From Aurantiacibacter zhengii (GTDB lineage: Bacteria > Pseudomonadota > Alphaproteobacteria > Sphingomonadales > Sphingomonadaceae), in contig NZ_QXFL01000003.1 of NCBI RefSeq assembly GCF_003584125.1, forward strand, positions 248,001 to 312,000: DNA of 64,000 nucleotides, given 5' to 3'. Under the pieces are notes generated by a model that saw nothing but the letters and a program-made list of their open reading frames with translations, was not told the DNA's origin and ran no database searches. The position numbers and the translations under genes are program-made. Shown one piece after another: positions 62,738-64,000 of the stretch (within the stretch, counting starts at the first letter, position 1; every line of letters begins with the position of its first letter).

Positions 62738-63348
62738 CTTTCGTACCCCTTAGTGTCCCCGCGGGCCTGAACCCGTTCGCGGTGTAGCCCGTTATTAACC
62801 ACGCAATTTCTCACCGAAAAAGGTTAACAAAGCGTTTCGCGCGTTAAGACTTTCTGGGTGAGTCATTTGGGTGACAGTGTTTTTTGAAGCCTCAAGCGCC
62901 GGCGGTCGCGTCCGCTCCCTTGGCTTTCCTCGCTTCCGGGCAGGCGAGCTGCCCACGCTGCGGGCGGCCGTTCGGCCTTGCACTCGCTTCGCTCGCGTTC
63001 GGGGCCACTGGTCGTTTGGGCGGCGCTTGTTAAGAGGTTTGTGGCAAGGTCTTAACATCGTGGTTCCAACTAACCTGGAACACATGGAACAATGTCCAGG
63101 AGGAAAAAACCGGGATTGTGTAACCCTGGGCGCCGGAAGTGTGACCTTGCGGGCGGAAATGTGTCACTTTCACTGAGATCGAGTTGCGAGTGGTTGAGAG
63201 GCTGGGTCATGACGGAGTGAGAGGCACGGAACGGGGCTTGTAGGGAAGGGAGAGAGCCTCGACGCGCAGCGCCATGTTCCTTTACCAATCACCACCTCCG
63301 CTCAGCCTGAGCTTGTTGAAGGCCACGCGCTGACGCTAGCCAGACCCG
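62738..63348. promoter_or_regulatory. ctrA upstream region, no gene seen
   Basis: About 610 bases without a convincing gene. Several TTAAC/TTAAG half-sites occur (62795, 62824, 62844 and near 63030 and 63053), the kind that CtrA itself recognises, but no clean TTAA-N7-TTAA pair is present. One GANTC methylation site is at 62860-62864. These fit a self-regulated, methylation-sensitive ctrA promoter as in Caulobacter, but promoters cannot be placed exactly. The middle part, 62900-63020, is very GC-rich and featureless to me. Confidence 0.45.
63298..63323. repeat. Possible dispersed intergenic repeat
   Basis: The minus strand reads CCTTCAACAAGCTCAGGCTG and then AGCGG. This is close to the CCTTCGACAAGCTCAGG type of short element that I know as frequent between genes in sphingomonads. 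Only one copy is in this window, so repetition is not shown here. Confidence 0.4.
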
Positions 63349-63495
63349 ATGGACTTCCAAGCCTACCTCCTGCGCTGCAACGATGGCAGCTACTACGCAG
63401 GCCACACCGACAATCTGGACGTCCGCATCGGCCAGCACGGCAGCGGAACTTTCGTGGGTTTATCAGACGTCGCTTTTACCTCAGTCTTGGTTTGA
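63349..63495 (+). pseudogene. Truncated GIY-YIG endonuclease-domain gene
   Basis: The first 35 codons give a good GIY-YIG domain start: MDFQAYLLRCNDGSYYAGHT followed by DNLDVRIGQHGSGTF. After position 63460 the match stops, and a TGA ends the frame at 48 residues, whereas complete proteins of this type have about 80-100. Sequence beyond that point is much richer in A and T. A frame change or an insertion junction explains this. It is most likely non-functional. Confidence 0.65.
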
Positions 63496-63563
63496 AAAGT
63501 TGCTATGGAGTCAAAAGCGAGGCAATCTGCATATGTCATATCGAACTTTAGGTGGAGGTGAAA

Positions 63564-63707
63564 ATGTCGAACCAGAACTCTGACAAGAATGACCGCATAG
63601 AAAAAAGCTATCAGCCAAGAACTCCATCGAGAGATGACGAGGCTTCATACAACCCCAAAACCCCTGGCGATGTAACGCCAGCGCCAACTCCGCCGAAAAA
63701 GGGCTGA
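63564..63707 (+). CDS. Small hydrophilic proline-rich protein, unknown
   Basis: A 47-residue reading frame with a strong ribosome site (GGAGGT five bases before the ATG). The protein is polar, with many Asn, Asp, Lys and Pro, no membrane segment and no signal peptide, and ends in VTPAPTPPKKG. The next frame ends in nearly the same way. I do not recognise a family. Base composition is lower in GC than the rest of the window, suggesting acquired DNA. Confidence 0.5.
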   Translation: MSNQNSDKNDRIEKSYQPRTPSRDDEASYNPKTPGDVTPAPTPPKKG

Positions 63708-63709
63708 GA

Positions 63710-63820
63710 ATGGGAAATTCGGGTCCTCCATCGCCGCCTCATTACATTCCGGACAGTGTGCAACCTAAGGTGCCCCCTCCCCCTGCAAAGCCTGCGCCCT
63801 CTCCCCCGAAGAAGGGATAG
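63710..63820 (+). CDS. Very small proline-rich protein, unknown
   Basis: A 36-residue frame starting two bases after the previous stop. One third of the residues are proline and it ends AKPAPSPPKKG, matching the tail of the 47-residue frame. It overlaps the opposite-strand partial gene by 56 bases, so at least one of the two may be spurious. The tail match and tight spacing favour a real pair. No function can be given. Confidence 0.4.
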   Translation: MGNSGPPSPPHYIPDSVQPKVPPPPAKPAPSPPKKG

Positions 63821-64000
63821 GAGAACTATGCCGCAAATCAACGCGGCGAATGCTTGATGCGGGAATGTAAGTTATCCTTGATCCGAAATAATCTACTTCA
63901 ATCTCCTCTGCGTCAAAGTCCTCGCCGTCGCTGGTTGTGGAGTTTGTGACGTAAAGTGCAATGTCTCCATCCTTGCCAATCACTGCCGGTCCGAAAGGGG
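63765..64000 (-). CDS. Partial protein of unknown function (N-terminus outside window)
   Basis: The C-terminal 77 or so residues of a frame entering from the right edge. Residues such as GKDGDIALYVTNS and AEEIEVDYFGSRITYIP look like a small beta-rich, acidic protein. The last 20 residues are the reverse reading of the proline-rich frame and may not be real. No family recognised. Confidence 0.4.
   Translation of the reverse strand, partial: PFGPAVIGKDGDIALYVTNSTTSDGEDFDAEEIEVDYFGSRITYIPASSIRRVDLRHSSPIPSSGERAQALQGEGAP

Noticed and set aside
62795-62860. A formal CtrA box in the ctrA upstream region
   Set aside because: Only TTAAC/TTAAG half-sites are present; no TTAA-N7-TTAA pair, so I list the region only as a likely promoter.
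63828-63857. A nine-codon frame after the proline-rich pair
   Set aside because: It has a ribosome-like GGAG but is too short and has no shared tail; more likely chance.
1-64000. CRISPR arrays, tRNA or rRNA genes, insertion sequences
   Set aside because: I saw no regularly spaced repeats, no tRNA cloverleaf pattern and no transposase in the translated frames; this was by eye only.

Overview
The window looks like a chromosomal segment of a GC-rich alphaproteobacterium, most likely a sphingomonad (Erythrobacter/Altererythrobacter type). The basis is a CtrA response regulator at the right end, xylose-pathway proteins that resemble those of Caulobacter, long TonB-dependent receptors, and GGTAGCGCTACC-type operators known from Caulobacter sugar genes. 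The identification rests on recognising families by eye; no search was run.

Layout. Positions 1-6188 are core genes: mutS (cut by the window edge), a fused malic enzyme/phosphotransacetylase (maeB) and an SLC13-type transporter. Positions 6326-17097 form an L-arabinose/arabinoxylan side-chain block: a FucP-type importer, an IlvD/Edd sugar-acid dehydratase, a GntR/FadR regulator, a GH43 lipoprotein, an AraD1-type dehydratase, a Gfo/Idh sugar dehydrogenase, an aldose 1-epimerase, a GH51 arabinofuranosidase and an esterase. Its divergent promoters share a second palindromic motif, TTTGTCGGACAAA or a degenerate form. Positions 17164-58651 are a large xylan block: ketoglutarate-semialdehyde dehydrogenase, a sugar-porter transporter, four tryptophan-halogenase-like flavoproteins, two JmjC/cupin-like proteins, a TonB-dependent receptor, GH10, GH67, GH43 and GH5 enzymes, four GH3 enzymes, a SASA-type acetyl esterase, the Weimberg genes xylX-xylB-xylC and xylD, a LacI regulator, an ExuT-like transporter and a Tat-exported oxidoreductase. 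Positions 58799-62737 return to housekeeping genes: trmB, a mechanosensitive channel, an S41 peptidase and ctrA. The last 1.3 kb hold the ctrA upstream region, a broken GIY-YIG gene and small proline-rich reading frames in less GC-rich DNA.

How the genes work together. Secreted or lipid-anchored hydrolases and esterases would cut decorated xylan. The receptor would import oligosaccharides and periplasmic GH3, GH43, GH51 and GH67 enzymes would trim them. Three inner-membrane transporters would bring in sugars and uronates. Xylose is then oxidised by XylB, XylC, XylD, XylX and the semialdehyde dehydrogenase to 2-oxoglutarate. L-arabinose follows a parallel set of enzymes that appears to share the last step, and perhaps the lactonase, with the xylose branch. 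Eight LacI-type operator matches (seven intergenic, one inside a coding start) and three GntR-type sites divide the region into two regulons.

The most puzzling part is 20327-31017, with its partner at 50044-51051. Three intact halogenase-like enzymes, one catalytically degenerate paralogue and two JmjC-like proteins sit around a sugar receptor, and no known pathway step explains them.
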